Assembly: GCF_027789125.1 (NCBI RefSeq)
Contig: NZ_JAQFVF010000023.1
Location: forward strand, 62,001 to 126,000
From: Paenibacillus aestuarii
GTDB lineage: Bacteria; Bacillota; Bacilli; Paenibacillales; NBRC-103111
Reading direction: 5' to 3'
Length of the DNA: 64,000 bases
The notes beneath the pieces are model-generated. The model was not told the origin of the DNA, ran no database searches, and worked only from the letters and a program-made list of their open reading frames with translations. Shown here one piece after another: positions 17,591 to 27,432 of the stretch (positions within the stretch are counted from its first letter, which is position 1; each line of letters starts with the position of its first letter). Position numbers and translations under genes: made by a program.

Positions 17591-18415
17591 TTATCGACTC
17601 CTCGTATTCAGCCATTGCAGTTCTGCAGGCTTCAGTGGAATTCCGAAATATGTCAGTAATGCCGAACTATATTCCTCTTTGGTTTGCGGGCTGAAAGTCT
17701 GCACCCCATCGGCGGTAAAGATGCGGAACTCACCGTCAGCGACGGTGACACGACCTTCTGGCGTGCGAATAGCCACCATTTCAATTTGGGTAAAAATGGA
17801 ATCCAGCGCATGCTCACACCAGTACGATGCCATCGTGAAATCCCTCGCCAGCTGAGGCTCCTCGGTAAACGAATAGATGCGCTGCCAGGAGCCGCTCTTT
17901 TCCTCGCAAAGCACCCAGCCAAAAAACGCATCGACCTCCAGGCGATAAGTTTCCGCTCCTTGCTGTTGCACGCGCCCCTCTTCCAAGGCGATTGGCCTTC
18001 GCGGAACAATACCGCCAACCCCGACATCGCAAAGAAAGCTCGTGCCGGACGCCTCGACCTTCAAGACATGATGACGGCGTTTCGGCGGCGGATTAGGCTC
18101 GTCCCGCCAAAACCGGCCGAACAGATTGGTGACCGGGTAGTTCAACTCGCGCAGCAGCCAGCCAAACAGCGCATTGAGCTCAAAGCAATAGCCCCCGCGT
18201 CGGCGCAGCACGATTTTACGATACAAATCTTCCTGCGCAAGCGAGAGCGGAATCTTGTTTAATATATCCAAATTCTCATAGGGTACCGCATGCAAATGCC
18301 GCTCCTGCAATTCGGCTAAAACTTCCGCACTGCCATCCAACGGGCCGTGATAGCCGATGCGATCTAAATAGGCAAGCACTTCCGGCTTGAGCTGTTCTCG
18401 GTCAAGTTCAATCAC
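17591..18415 (-). CDS. Arylamine N-acetyltransferase
   Basis: A 274-residue cytoplasmic enzyme transferring acetyl from acetyl-CoA to arylamines or hydrazines. The catalytic triad is Cys77 in RRGGYCFELN, His116 in KRRHHVLKV and Asp130 in FLCDVGVGG. Length is normal for the family. It begins 17 bases after the ROK kinase stop and is followed at once by a small kinase gene. Why a xenobiotic-type acetyltransferase sits in an amino-sugar operon is unclear. Confidence 0.92.
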   Translation of the reverse strand: MIELDREQLKPEVLAYLDRIGYHGPLDGSAEVLAELQERHLHAVPYENLDILNKIPLSLAQEDLYRKIVLRRRGGYCFELNALFGWLLRELNYPVTNLFGRFWRDEPNPPPKRRHHVLKVEASGTSFLCDVGVGGIVPRRPIALEEGRVQQQGAETYRLEVDAFFGWVLCEEKSGSWQRIYSFTEEPQLARDFTMASYWCEHALDSIFTQIEMVAIRTPEGRVTVADGEFRIFTADGVQTFSPQTKEEYSSALLTYFGIPLKPAELQWLNTRSR

Positions 18416-18432
18416 ACATCATCTTCCCCTCA

Positions 18433-19416
18433 CTAAGAAATATCGAACAAATGTACGGCGCCAAGGAGCCCCGCACTGTCGCCTAATGTTCCTATACAAA
18501 TCTGCGGACAGGCGGTTTTGGAAAAATAACCATCCTCCAGCACAGCGCGAATCGGGGACAGCAAGATCTCACCTGCGGCCGCCACCCCGCCGCCAATGAT
18601 CACAATATCAGGATTAAGCAGGTAGATCGCGGAAAGCAATTTTTGCCCCAGCATCGTTGCCACCTGACGGAAAACTCCAAGTGCGACCGCATCCCCCTGC
18701 AAACAGGCTTGAAACACCTCGTGAGCCGTCAACTGTTCAGGGTTACCGCCTTGAGCAAGTGTCGTCGTTTCACCGGCGTGAACAGCGTCCTTCGCTATAC
18801 GGGCAATCCCGGTAGCGGACGCCACCGTCTCCAGACACCCCGTCTTGCCGCAATTGCACCGATAGGCAACGCCCGGCACGGGATCATGGCCGATCTCGCC
18901 GGCGTGCCAGGCGCCGCCCCTGATCAGCCGCCCGTCCGCGATAATGCCGGCGGCAAGACCGGTGCCGAGCGTCAGGCAGACGATGTTGCGGAAGCCTTGG
19001 CCAGCGCCTGCAAGCGCCTCGCCCAGCGTGTAAGCTCGAACATCGTTTTCGATTTTAACTGGCACGCCTAGTCTTCCGCGCATCGCTGCCGCGAGCGGGA
19101 CGTCGTGCCAGCGCATATTGGACGCGCGGATGACGATTCCGCACGTCGTATCGACTTGGCCCGGCACGCCGATGCCGACTTTGGCCAAGCAGCCGCTGCC
19201 GCCGATCGACTCGGCTAACTTGACGATCGCTTCGTGTAAGCGTTCGTAAAACGCCTCAGGGTTGTTCGTCCATTCCCGCTCGGGGGAAGCACTTAAAAAT
19301 GTCGGTATCGTTGTTTTGGCCAGCAAGTTGCGCTGGCTGTCGAACAAGCCGATAACCGTATTCGTCCCGCCGATATCGATTCCCGCATCGATTGGCATCC
19401 GCTGCTCATCGGCCAT
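18433..19416 (-). CDS. ROK family sugar kinase
   Basis: A 327-residue kinase with the ATP-phosphate motif DIGGTNTVIGLFD at the N-terminus, the ROK sugar-site region (EIGHDPVPG, with the zinc-ligand His) and the zinc motif CNCGKTGCLE. No DNA-binding domain, so it is an enzyme and not a NagC-type repressor. It overlaps nagA by 11 bases. In this operon its likely substrate is N-acetylglucosamine or another amino sugar, giving the 6-phosphate used by NagA; glucose cannot be excluded. Confidence 0.88.
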   Translation of the reverse strand: MADEQRMPIDAGIDIGGTNTVIGLFDSQRNLLAKTTIPTFLSASPEREWTNNPEAFYERLHEAIVKLAESIGGSGCLAKVGIGVPGQVDTTCGIVIRASNMRWHDVPLAAAMRGRLGVPVKIENDVRAYTLGEALAGAGQGFRNIVCLTLGTGLAAGIIADGRLIRGGAWHAGEIGHDPVPGVAYRCNCGKTGCLETVASATGIARIAKDAVHAGETTTLAQGGNPEQLTAHEVFQACLQGDAVALGVFRQVATMLGQKLLSAIYLLNPDIVIIGGGVAAAGEILLSPIRAVLEDGYFSKTACPQICIGTLGDSAGLLGAVHLFDIS

Positions 19417-20566
19417 ACACTTTCTTGCCTTTCACAAATGTAGAATGAATGTCCCAACGAGCATCGGTAACAAGAAAATCGGCATCTTTGCCGGGTGCAA
19501 TCGAGCCTTTGCGCTCACTGACGCCGATTTGCCGCGCAGGCACCTCTGTCAAGGATGGCAGGATTGCCTCTGGCGGAAGTCCAGTAAATTCCAGCATGTT
19601 GCGGAACGCTTGGATCGTCGTCAGTGTGCTGCCGGCCAAGCTCGAACCGTCAAGCAATGTAACGGTTCCGTTCTCCACTTTGACATGACCGTAGATGCCA
19701 TCCGGCATCCCCGCGCAGCGAACTGCATCGGTGATCATACACACGTTCGCCGCGCCTTTGGTCTGGAACAGAAATTTGGCTGCCGCCGGATGCACATGGA
19801 TCCCGTCTGCGATCAATTCTGTCGTCAGCTGCGGCAGCATGAGCCCTGCACCGGCGACGCCCGGTTCGCGATGGTGAAACGGGCTCATGCCGTTGAAGTG
19901 GTGTGTCGTATGGCGGGCTCCTAGCGCCACTGCTTCACACACCTCTTCATACGTGGCATTGGAATGACCGATGGAGACTGTGATCCCGCGCTCAATGAGC
20001 CAGCGAACGGTTTCCATGCCTCCTTCGACCTCCGGCGCCAGCGTCACCAGCTTGATGTGATCCTCCGCTGCAGCGAGAAATAGCGCGAGTTCGTCGCGCT
20101 GCGGCAGACGAATGTAGTCGCGCTTTTGCGCGCCGCTGCGCTTGAAGTCGATGTATGGGCCTTCCAGATGAATGCCCAGCACTTCCGCGCCGCTGACGCC
20201 CTGATTGATGCCGGCTGCCGCATTGGCAAGTGCCCGGCACAGGCGATCCTGGGCGTCGGTCCCCGTCGTCGCCAGGAACGATGTGGTGCCATGCGCCGCG
20301 TGATAGCGGCTCATACCGTCTAAGCCTTCGTACGTGCCGTCCATCATCTGATGCCCGCCGCCGCCATGCACATGCACATCGATAAAACCAGGCAGTACCG
20401 TGCAGCCGGTTAAATCGACGATGTCCACGCCATCTGGCAGTGCGAGTTCGATATCCCCGACAGCCACGATAGCGCCTGCTTGATTGACAATCATCCGTCC
20501 CTCTTGCAGGACGCCTTGGGGTGTATACACGGTTGCGTTGATATAAGCGGTCAACTGATCTTCCAT
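19406..20566 (-). CDS. nagA: N-acetylglucosamine-6-phosphate deacetylase
   Basis: A 386-residue amidohydrolase that removes acetate from GlcNAc-6-phosphate. Metal and catalytic residues are visible in order: HVHGGGG (first His pair), LEGPYI (metal Glu), ISIGHSNA and THHFNGMSP (metal and substrate His) and CMITDAVRCAG (catalytic Asp). GGAG lies nine bases before the ATG. It heads a four-gene operon with a ROK kinase, arylamine acetyltransferase and small kinase. No nagB or GntR regulator is present in the window, so the deaminase step must be encoded elsewhere. Confidence 0.95.
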   Translation of the reverse strand: MEDQLTAYINATVYTPQGVLQEGRMIVNQAGAIVAVGDIELALPDGVDIVDLTGCTVLPGFIDVHVHGGGGHQMMDGTYEGLDGMSRYHAAHGTTSFLATTGTDAQDRLCRALANAAAGINQGVSGAEVLGIHLEGPYIDFKRSGAQKRDYIRLPQRDELALFLAAAEDHIKLVTLAPEVEGGMETVRWLIERGITVSIGHSNATYEEVCEAVALGARHTTHHFNGMSPFHHREPGVAGAGLMLPQLTTELIADGIHVHPAAAKFLFQTKGAANVCMITDAVRCAGMPDGIYGHVKVENGTVTLLDGSSLAGSTLTTIQAFRNMLEFTGLPPEAILPSLTEVPARQIGVSERKGSIAPGKDADFLVTDARWDIHSTFVKGKKVYGR

Positions 20567-20613
20567 GAGCTTAACTCCACTCCTCTGCAGACGTGTTGGA
20601 AAAGCACTCTCTC

Positions 20614-20634
20614 CCTATCTATATCTTCGATAGG
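20614..20634. promoter_or_regulatory. Inverted repeat upstream of nagA, possible operator
   Basis: A perfect six-base inverted repeat CCTATC-N9-GATAGG lies 48 bases upstream of the nagA start. It does not clearly match the NagR/YvoA consensus I know. Operator function is a guess from position. Confidence 0.3.
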
Positions 20635-20748
20635 CAGCTTCTTATTCCGGCGAGTATGATCATCATGCTCAGGCTCATACAGCGTTATTTATTAATTGGC
20701 TTATCATGGAAAAAAACCTTTCTATCCGCAGAGGAAATTTGAAAAAAA

Positions 20749-20764
20749 GCTCGCTGCACCGAGC
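20749..20764 (-). terminator. Terminator after the SDR gene
   Basis: Minus-strand stem GCTCG/CGAGC with a six-base loop followed by seven T, starting just beyond the SDR stop codon. Confidence 0.65.
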
Positions 20765-20771
20765 AAACCCT

Positions 20772-21515
20772 TCACAGCGTTTGCCCGCTATCCACTGTAA
20801 TGATCTGCCCCGTCATCGCCTCCTGCTCCAGCGCTGCGCAGATGAATTGAGCAATATCCTCTAGCGTAGAGATCTGCTGGAGCAGCAAATTCGGAGCGAG
20901 GCGCTGCATTTGTTCCTCTCTACCCGCCCACCATCTGGTGGCAACAGCGCCAGGAACGACACAGTTGACTCTAATCTGAGGGGCAAGCGCACGTGCCAGC
21001 GATTTGGTCATGCCGTGTACGGCCGCTTTGGAGACTGCATAAGGTAGCGATGACCCGGACCCGGTTGTGCCCGCGATACTCCCCAGGTTGACAATAGCTC
21101 CTCCGTGCGGGTTATTTTGCATATAAGGCGCGACGGCTCTCGCACAGTGAAACATGCCCTTTACATTGACGCTAAAAATATCGTCCCAAATATCCTCGGT
21201 TGCCGCCTCCAAATCATCCAGCGGAATATGCCGGGTAATACTGGCATTATTCACCAGCAAATCGATTGTCCCGAACTGTTCCGCCAGCGTACTGGCCATC
21301 TTCCTAACTTCCATGTCCTTGGCAACGTCAGCTTGTAGGGCAATTGCCCGTCCGCCCTCACGGAGAATTCGTTCCACTGTCTCTTCCGCTTCGGATGCAG
21401 ATCGGGAATAGTTCACCCCGACGGCAGCTCCGCGCTTGGCAAGCTGAAGAGCAGTCGCCCGACCGATCCCAGTCCCTCCCCCGGTAACTAGTGCTACTTT
21501 ATTAGCTACATGCAT
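20772..21515 (-). CDS. Short-chain dehydrogenase/reductase (SDR)
   Basis: A 247-residue classical SDR. The cofactor motif is VTGGGTGIGRA, the NNAS motif is NNASITRH, and the catalytic Ser and Tyr-X3-Lys are in NLGSIAGT and LPYAVSKAA. The start at 21515 (MHVANKVALV) has GGAGG seven bases upstream; an ATG ten codons earlier does not. It is transcribed divergently from a LysR regulator, which probably controls it. The substrate is unknown. Confidence 0.9.
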   Translation of the reverse strand: MHVANKVALVTGGGTGIGRATALQLAKRGAAVGVNYSRSASEAEETVERILREGGRAIALQADVAKDMEVRKMASTLAEQFGTIDLLVNNASITRHIPLDDLEAATEDIWDDIFSVNVKGMFHCARAVAPYMQNNPHGGAIVNLGSIAGTTGSGSSLPYAVSKAAVHGMTKSLARALAPQIRVNCVVPGAVATRWWAGREEQMQRLAPNLLLQQISTLEDIAQFICAALEQEAMTGQIITVDSGQTL

Positions 21516-21597
21516 AAGATCGCCTCCATAAATGTGTGAATACATTCATTTTAAAGGAGATTTAAATTTCTGTATAATTGAATTAAATGAATCCATA

Positions 21598-21614
21598 GTT
21601 CAAAATTTTTGAAC
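21598..21614. promoter_or_regulatory. LysR-type operator between SDR and lysR genes
   Basis: GTTCAAAATTTTTGAAC is a perfect 17-base palindrome about one central base and contains the T-N11-A core of LysR-type boxes. It lies 30 bases before the LysR start, in the shared control region of the divergent SDR and regulator genes. Confidence 0.6.
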
Positions 21615-21643
21615 AACCACGCACACAAGGAGGCCAACCACGC

Positions 21644-22519
21644 ATGGATTTAAAAACTTTAGAAACTTTTCATCTTATCGTGAAACATGAAAGCTTCCAC
21701 CGCGCAGCTGAGGAATTGAATTATGCGCAATCCACCGTGACGATGCAAATTCAAAAGCTGGAAGCCACGCTAGGTGTCCAACTCCTTGAACGCGGCAAAA
21801 GCTTCCGCTTAACGGAAGCAGGACGGCTGTTCTATGAGCAAAGCCAAGAGATCATTCAGCGCATGAAGCAGCTGACGGCCGATATGACAGATATGCAGCA
21901 TGGCGAAGCGGGAACCGTTCGTTTAGGTGTGACAGAGCCAACCGCCAGCCACCGGTTGCCTCCGCTCATCCGCCGATTCATCACACGCTATCCGCGCATA
22001 CGCATCTCTTTAGATATTGCCAGTACACCTGCGCTAGCGGAATCATTGCTGCAAGGGCGGCTTGATTTTGCTATATGTTCGCCGCCGGACGTAGGTACGG
22101 AGCTTTATTTTGAGCCGCTATTTCTTGAAAAGTTCGTCGCCCTCTTACCTGAACACCATCCGCTAAGCGCACTGGAAGCTGTTGAACCGCAGCATCTTCA
22201 AGGGCACCGGTTACTCATTACGTCAGCCATATGCCCTTATAGACGAAAGCTGGAAATGATCCTGCAGGAAGCAGGGCCGATTTCCGTAGAAACGATGGAA
22301 ATTGGCAGTATGACAGCATTAAAAAGCTATGTTGCAGCGGGCTTAGGTATGGCACTAGTTCCAGAAATCCTCTTGCATCCTATGCCGCCTGGCACAACAG
22401 CGCGCTCCATCAGCGGCCCGCAGATCGATCTGTTGTCAGGATTGATGCGCAAGACCGGCAATCTATCGCCGGCATCAGCGAAACTGTACCATTTTCTCAA
22501 ACAGGAGCTTCTTCCCTAG
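21644..22519 (+). CDS. LysR family transcriptional regulator
   Basis: A 291-residue regulator with the N-terminal winged helix-turn-helix (LETFHLIVKHESFHRAAEELNYAQSTVTMQIQKLE, residues 4-38) and a C-terminal periplasmic-binding-like effector domain (about 92-285). AAGGAGG lies nine bases before the ATG. It is divergent from the SDR gene, with a palindromic T-N11-A site between them, so the SDR is the probable target. It converges on cysI; the known Bacillus cysJI activator CysL is also LysR-type, so a role there cannot be excluded, but the arrangement argues for the SDR. Confidence 0.92.
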   Translation: MDLKTLETFHLIVKHESFHRAAEELNYAQSTVTMQIQKLEATLGVQLLERGKSFRLTEAGRLFYEQSQEIIQRMKQLTADMTDMQHGEAGTVRLGVTEPTASHRLPPLIRRFITRYPRIRISLDIASTPALAESLLQGRLDFAICSPPDVGTELYFEPLFLEKFVALLPEHHPLSALEAVEPQHLQGHRLLITSAICPYRRKLEMILQEAGPISVETMEIGSMTALKSYVAAGLGMALVPEILLHPMPPGTTARSISGPQIDLLSGLMRKTGNLSPASAKLYHFLKQELLP

Positions 22520-22569
22520 CTCGAGAACATCGAGAACAAATTCTCTACCGTCATTCGTCCAAACGCAAA

Positions 22570-22610
22570 CAAGCTGCCTCCAACGTCCAAAAGACGCGGT
22601 GACAGCTTGC
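22570..22610 (-). terminator. Terminator after cysI
   Basis: Minus-strand hairpin with CAAGCTG/CAGCTTG outer arms and an inner CGTC/GACG stem, followed by TTTGCGTTT, starting six bases beyond the cysI stop. Confidence 0.7.
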
Positions 22611-22615
22611 AATGG

Positions 22616-24337
22616 TTATGCGTGGAAATCTTGACCTGAACGAACTTCTTTGACATAACCCGCACGGATGACGAAATCACCAAAATGCTCGTTATCTAAA
22701 CGTTCCTTCGCATATTGATTCACAATCGGCTGCAGGGATTCGAGAATCTCCGCTTCGCCAATGTTTTCTTTATAAAGCTTGTTCAAACGGTTTCCGGTAT
22801 GTCCGCCGCCCAAATACATATTGTATTTGCCTGGCGCCTTACCGATGAAGGCAATTTCCGCCAGCATTGGACGCGCGCAACCGTTCGGGCAGCCCGTCAT
22901 CCGGATGACGATCTCTTTGTCACGCAGACCGGCTTCATCCAACATCGGCTCGATCTTCTCAATCAGTGTCGGCAAGTATCGCTCCGACTCCGCCATAGCC
23001 AGACCGCAAGTCGGCAGCGCCACGCAAGCCATCGAGCTTCTGCGCAGTGCCGAATAATAGTTGCCGTCCGTGAGACCGTAAGCTTGAATCAAAGCTTCGA
23101 CCTGCTCCTTCTTATCTGCACTCACATTGCCGATGACAAGGTTTTGGTTCGCTGTCAATCTGAAATCTCCCGTATGCACTTTGGCAATTTCCCGGAGGCC
23201 AGTCATCAGCTGATAGTTCTCTTCATCCTTCACGCGGCCGTTTTGGATAAACAGCGTGTAATGCCAGCTGCCGTTGCTGCCTTCCACCCAACCATAACGG
23301 TCACCATTATGATCAAAATGGTAAGGACGCGCTTCTTCCAGCTGCCAGCCCAGGCGCGATTGCAATTCCCCGATGAACCATGCAATACCGCGGTCATCGA
23401 TCGTATATTTGAAGCGGGCATGCTTCCGCACCGAACGATCCCCGTAATCCCGTTGAATCATCACGGTCTTCTCGGCCAAATCAACGGCTTGTTCCGGCTT
23501 GATGAAGCCGATCACTTGCGCGACCTGAGGATACGTCAGCGGATCGCCGTGAGACATCCCCATTCCGCCGCCGACGGTTACGTTGAAGCCGGCCAAGCGG
23601 CCGTTCTCAACAATCGCGATGAACCCAAGATCTTGCGAGAATACATCGACATCATTGGATGGCGGAACAGCAACACCGATTTTGAACTTACGCGGCAAGT
23701 ATACAGGACCATAGATCGGTTCTTGTTCCACGCCTTCTAAGCTGTCCACTACTTTTTCCCCGTCCAGCCAAATTTCATGGTAGGCTTTCGTACGAGGATC
23801 CAGATGATCGCTGATCCGGCTAGCCCACTCATACACTTCGGCATGGACATCGGATTGGTACGGATTCGGATTGCACATCACGTTACGGTTAACGTCGCCG
23901 CAAGCAGCCAGCGTGCTCAGCATCGCATCGTTGACTTCGCGGATCGTCTGTTTCATGTTCCACTTAATAATGCCATGCAGTTGGAAAGATTGACGCGTCG
24001 TCAAACGAATCGTGCCGTTGGCATATTTCTGCGAGACGTCGTCCATCATCAACCACTGCGCAGGCGTTACGATACCGCCGGCTGCGCGCACGCGCAGCAT
24101 GAATTGATAAGCAGGCTCGAGCTTCTGCTTAGCCCGTTCATTCCGCAAGTCACGGTCATCCTGCATGTAACTGCCGTGAAACTTCATCAAGCGGTTATCA
24201 TCCTCGGGGATGGATCCGGTGATGCGATCTTTTAACGTTTCTTCTAAGCTGCCCCGCAAGTAATTGCTTCGAATCTTGATTTCCTCAACATCGCTATGTG
24301 GCGCACTATTCTTGGAAAGCAAATTATTTTCAGACAT
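22616..24337 (-). CDS. cysI: Assimilatory sulfite reductase hemoprotein (beta subunit)
   Basis: A 573-residue enzyme that reduces sulfite to sulfide with electrons from CysJ, using siroheme and a 4Fe-4S cluster. The cluster cysteines are in two pairs in the C-terminal part, [11 protein letters not shown] and [10 protein letters not shown], as in the family. The N-terminal region carries siroheme and substrate arginines ([19 protein letters not shown]). Normal full length. GAGGG lies five bases before the ATG. It follows cysJ by 44 bases and ends the cysJI unit. Confidence 0.97.
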   Translation of the reverse strand: MSENNLLSKNSAPHSDVEEIKIRSNYLRGSLEETLKDRITGSIPEDDNRLMKFHGSYMQDDRDLRNERAKQKLEPAYQFMLRVRAAGGIVTPAQWLMMDDVSQKYANGTIRLTTRQSFQLHGIIKWNMKQTIREVNDAMLSTLAACGDVNRNVMCNPNPYQSDVHAEVYEWASRISDHLDPRTKAYHEIWLDGEKVVDSLEGVEQEPIYGPVYLPRKFKIGVAVPPSNDVDVFSQDLGFIAIVENGRLAGFNVTVGGGMGMSHGDPLTYPQVAQVIGFIKPEQAVDLAEKTVMIQRDYGDRSVRKHARFKYTIDDRGIAWFIGELQSRLGWQLEEARPYHFDHNGDRYGWVEGSNGSWHYTLFIQNGRVKDEENYQLMTGLREIAKVHTGDFRLTANQNLVIGNVSADKKEQVEALIQAYGLTDGNYYSALRRSSMACVALPTCGLAMAESERYLPTLIEKIEPMLDEAGLRDKEIVIRMTGCPNGCARPMLAEIAFIGKAPGKYNMYLGGGHTGNRLNKLYKENIGEAEILESLQPIVNQYAKERLDNEHFGDFVIRAGYVKEVRSGQDFHA

Positions 24338-24381
24338 GTTGCCCTCACCCCTCTAGTGATCGATCTTAGGGATATATGATC

Positions 24382-26205
24382 TTAATAAACATCCCGTTGA
24401 TAACGTTTTTGCTGTTGCATACGAGTCAAATATTCCGCAGCTTCTTCCGCACTGAAGCCGCCTTCCTGCTCTATAATTGTTGCCAATGCGCGATGTACGT
24501 CATGCGCCATTTTCTTTTCGTCGCCGCACACGTAAATATGTGCTCCTTCTTGCAGCCATTTATAGAGGTCCGCACTCTTCTCCAGCATTCTGTGCTGCAC
24601 ATAAACCTTCTGATCCGTGTCTCGGGAGAAGGCAACGTCCATGCGCGTCAGCACGCCGTTTTTCAGCCATTTTTGCCATTCTACCTGGTACAGGAAGTCT
24701 GTGGAGAAATGCTGGTCACCGTAGAACAGCCATGTACTTCCAGTAGCGCCCGTCTCTTCACGCTCGCCGAGGAACGCTCGGAAAGGAGCAACACCGGTAC
24801 CAGGCCCGATCATAATGACAGGCGTTTCCGGATTGTCAGGAAGCTTGAAATTCGGGTTGTTTTGAATATAGACCGGCAGTTTGTCGCCCGCCGCGATGCG
24901 CTCGGCAAGATGTACGGAGCACACGCCGTAACGCTCTCTTCCGAGGGATTCGTAACGCACCGTGCGCACAGTCACGTGCACTTCATCAGGGAATGCTTTG
25001 GAGCTGCTTGCAATAGAGTACAAGCGAGCTGGCATTTTTCGCAATATCGAGACGAAATCTTGAGTCGCTACACCTTTGAAGGAGTAATCCTGCACCAAGT
25101 CCAACAGATCGCGACCGGACAGGTACGACTTCAATTCCTGCTCGCGTCCTGCCGCTAGCAGTTCTTGCAGACCTTTATCCGGGCTTAATTTGGCAGCTTG
25201 CTCCAGCAGTGGCTTTGTCAGCACCGAGATCTCAAAATTGCGCAGCAGCGCCTCTTGAAGCGGCAGTTTGTCACCATTTTTATTCACGGCCACCAGTTCA
25301 TCCGCATTCCAAGCCAGCGCTTGGATCAATTCCTCAACGAGACGCGGGTGGTTTTCTGCGTAGATTCCCAAGCAATCGCCAGGTTCATACTGCAAATTCG
25401 ATCCTTCCAAAGAGATCTCCACATGACGGGTTTCGCGATCAGATCCGCGACCGTTCAAATTTAAATTCTCCAAAACTTCCGCTTGAAACGGATTCGTTCT
25501 AGAAAACTCGGATTCACCGCCGCTTTCCACGCTCGATATATTGCCGCCTACTGCCGCCGGAGCTGAAGTTGCTTCGCTCAAGGATGCGAGCACCTGATTC
25601 ATCCACTCTGCTGCGGACTCATCGAAATCCACATCGCAGTCGATACGTGGGCTTAAGCGCTTAGCGCCAAGTTCTTCCAGTCTTTGATCGAAATCTTTGC
25701 CTGTTTTACAGAAAAACTCATAGGACGTATCCCCCAGCGCGAGTACGGAAAATTGCAGATCTTCCAGCTGAGGCGCTCTTTTGCTGTGAAGAAACTCGTG
25801 AAACGAAAGCGCGTTATCCGGTGGGTCGCCTTCACCGTGCGTACTGACGACGATGAGCAGGTTTTTCACTTTCTTTAAGTTATTCGGTTTAAAATCGCCC
25901 ATGGAAGCAAGCGTAACTTGAAAGCCGAGCTGCTGAAGTTTTGCGGTCATTTTTTTGGCCAAACCTTGGGACTTGCCTGTTTGTGAGCCGAAAAGGACCG
26001 TCACTTCCTTGGAAACCGCAGGCGCGCCGCCTGCTGGTGCCGCGCTTGGCACGCCGCCAGGAATTGCAGCCGCTGCTGCGCCTTGAGGAGCAGACAGGTA
26101 CCCGCTCAGCCAGATTCGTTGATGATCTGATAATGTAGGTAACAAACGATTCAGCAATTCTACTTGATCCTGATTAAAGGGGCTGTTCACGACTTGAAGT
26201 ACCAA
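24382..26205 (-). CDS. cysJ: Assimilatory sulfite reductase flavoprotein (alpha subunit)
   Basis: A 607-residue diflavin reductase passing electrons from NADPH through FAD and FMN to CysI. Order: flavodoxin domain (about 60-205; LFGSQTGKSQG), FAD-binding domain with its helical insert (about 235-450; RLYSIASSS) and NADPH-binding domain (about 460-607; GPGTGVAPFRAFL, YVCGD). The TTG at 26205 has AGAGGTGG six bases upstream, and the N-terminus then matches the family (LQVVNSPFNQDQ); the frame is open nine codons further. It lies 145 bases downstream of cysK. Confidence 0.96.
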   Translation of the reverse strand: MVLQVVNSPFNQDQVELLNRLLPTLSDHQRIWLSGYLSAPQGAAAAAIPGGVPSAAPAGGAPAVSKEVTVLFGSQTGKSQGLAKKMTAKLQQLGFQVTLASMGDFKPNNLKKVKNLLIVVSTHGEGDPPDNALSFHEFLHSKRAPQLEDLQFSVLALGDTSYEFFCKTGKDFDQRLEELGAKRLSPRIDCDVDFDESAAEWMNQVLASLSEATSAPAAVGGNISSVESGGESEFSRTNPFQAEVLENLNLNGRGSDRETRHVEISLEGSNLQYEPGDCLGIYAENHPRLVEELIQALAWNADELVAVNKNGDKLPLQEALLRNFEISVLTKPLLEQAAKLSPDKGLQELLAAGREQELKSYLSGRDLLDLVQDYSFKGVATQDFVSILRKMPARLYSIASSSKAFPDEVHVTVRTVRYESLGRERYGVCSVHLAERIAAGDKLPVYIQNNPNFKLPDNPETPVIMIGPGTGVAPFRAFLGEREETGATGSTWLFYGDQHFSTDFLYQVEWQKWLKNGVLTRMDVAFSRDTDQKVYVQHRMLEKSADLYKWLQEGAHIYVCGDEKKMAHDVHRALATIIEQEGGFSAEEAAEYLTRMQQQKRYQRDVY

Positions 26206-26278
26206 ATGTATCCACCTCTCATAGCTTGCCAATAATATTAAATCCTAGTATTCGCATCTTATTTAATTCACTCTCTTG

Positions 26279-26307
26279 AAGCTATCACAGTTGTCGAAAA
26301 GGGTCAA
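26279..26307 (-). promoter_or_regulatory. Possible promoter for cysJI
   Basis: Minus strand TTGACC, 17-base spacer, TAGCTT in the cysK-cysJ gap. The -35 is good, the -10 is weak. CymR control is expected for such genes but no confident CymR box was identified. Confidence 0.35.
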
Positions 26308-26350
26308 TTAGAATCCTCTTATATGATCTATCAGTTATTCTTATAAATCA

Positions 26351-27286
26351 TTAGGCTTCTGGAAAAAGAGGTGTCGATAAATAACGTTCACCGGTATCCG
26401 GCAGCAGAACGACAATATGTCTGCCTTCATTCTCCGGGCGTTTCGCCAGTTCAAGAGCTGCGTAAACCGCTGCGCCGGATGAGATGCCTACTAATAATCC
26501 TTCAACTCTCGCAAGTGTCCGTGCAGTTTCATAAGCATCCTCATTCTTCACTTGGATGATTTCATCGACGACTTCAGGATGGTAGTTGTCGGGTACAAAA
26601 CCCGCTCCGATCCCTTGGATCGCATGCCCGCCCCGCTTGCCGCCGGACAGCACCGGGGAATCGAACGGCTCAACAGCGACGATCCGGACCGCAGGGTTCC
26701 GCTCTTTTAAGCGTTCCCCAACGCCCGAAATCGTCCCTCCGGTACCGACGCCGGCAACGAAAATATCCACGTTGCCCTCGGTGTCACGCCAAATTTCTTC
26801 GGCCGTCGTTTTTCTATGAATGTCCGGATTAGCCGGATTCGTAAATTGCTGCGGGATAAAAGCGTTCGGCGTAGCGGCCGCGATTTCCTCCGCCCTGCGG
26901 ATAGCACCCGACATCCCTTCCGCCGCCGGCGTCAACACAAGTTCCGCCCCCAGGGCAAGCAGCAGCTTCCGCCGCTCCATGCTAAAGCTTTCAGGAAGCG
27001 TAATAATCAGCTTGTAGCCAAGGGCGGCTGCGGCAAATGCGAGGCCAACCCCGGTATTTCCGCTGGTCGGCTCAATAATGACCGAACCCGAATGAAGATG
27101 ACCTTTTTCCTCCGCATCTTTGATCATGGCAAACCCAATCCGGTCTTTCACACTGCCGGCAGGGTTAAAATATTCTAGTTTCGCAATCAACTTCGCTGAA
27201 ACCTCATGTTTACGAGCAAAATTGCCAAGCTCAAGCAACGGGGTATTCCCGATGAGCTCGGTCAGATTTTTAGCGATTCCTGTCAA
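26351..27286 (-). CDS. cysK: Cysteine synthase A (O-acetylserine sulfhydrylase)
   Basis: A 311-residue PLP enzyme joining O-acetylserine and sulfide into cysteine. The PLP lysine is in [11 protein letters not shown], the substrate loop is [11 protein letters not shown], the phosphate loop is GTGGTISG, and the cofactor Ser is near [10 protein letters not shown]. The true start is the TTG at 27286, with AGGAGGG six bases upstream; the ATG 11 codons earlier has no ribosome site. It precedes cysJI on the same strand, so sulfide made by CysJI can be fixed directly. Confidence 0.96.
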   Translation of the reverse strand: MTGIAKNLTELIGNTPLLELGNFARKHEVSAKLIAKLEYFNPAGSVKDRIGFAMIKDAEEKGHLHSGSVIIEPTSGNTGVGLAFAAAALGYKLIITLPESFSMERRKLLLALGAELVLTPAAEGMSGAIRRAEEIAAATPNAFIPQQFTNPANPDIHRKTTAEEIWRDTEGNVDIFVAGVGTGGTISGVGERLKERNPAVRIVAVEPFDSPVLSGGKRGGHAIQGIGAGFVPDNYHPEVVDEIIQVKNEDAYETARTLARVEGLLVGISSGAAVYAALELAKRPENEGRHIVVLLPDTGERYLSTPLFPEA

Positions 27287-27399
27287 AGTAAGCCCTCCTG
27301 CAATCAAATTCCAACTCATTTAGTCGGGTTTATATGTACACCTTAACATGCCCTGTAATGAAATACAACAACGCTTCTCCTGCAAATGTTCAAAATAAA

Positions 27400-27423
27400 A
27401 CCGCACTCCGGCTGGAATGCGGT
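27400..27423 (-). terminator. Terminator after the tetR gene
   Basis: Minus-strand stem ACCGCATTCC/GGAGTGCGGT with a four-base loop, followed by TTTATTTT. It insulates the TetR gene from cysK. Confidence 0.8.
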
Positions 27424-27432
27424 CTTAACTGC

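Noticed and set aside
22715-23740. 341-codon open frame antisense to cysI
   Set aside because: It lies wholly inside cysI, whose motifs and ribosome site are clear; the antisense peptide has no recognisable motif. It is an open shadow frame.
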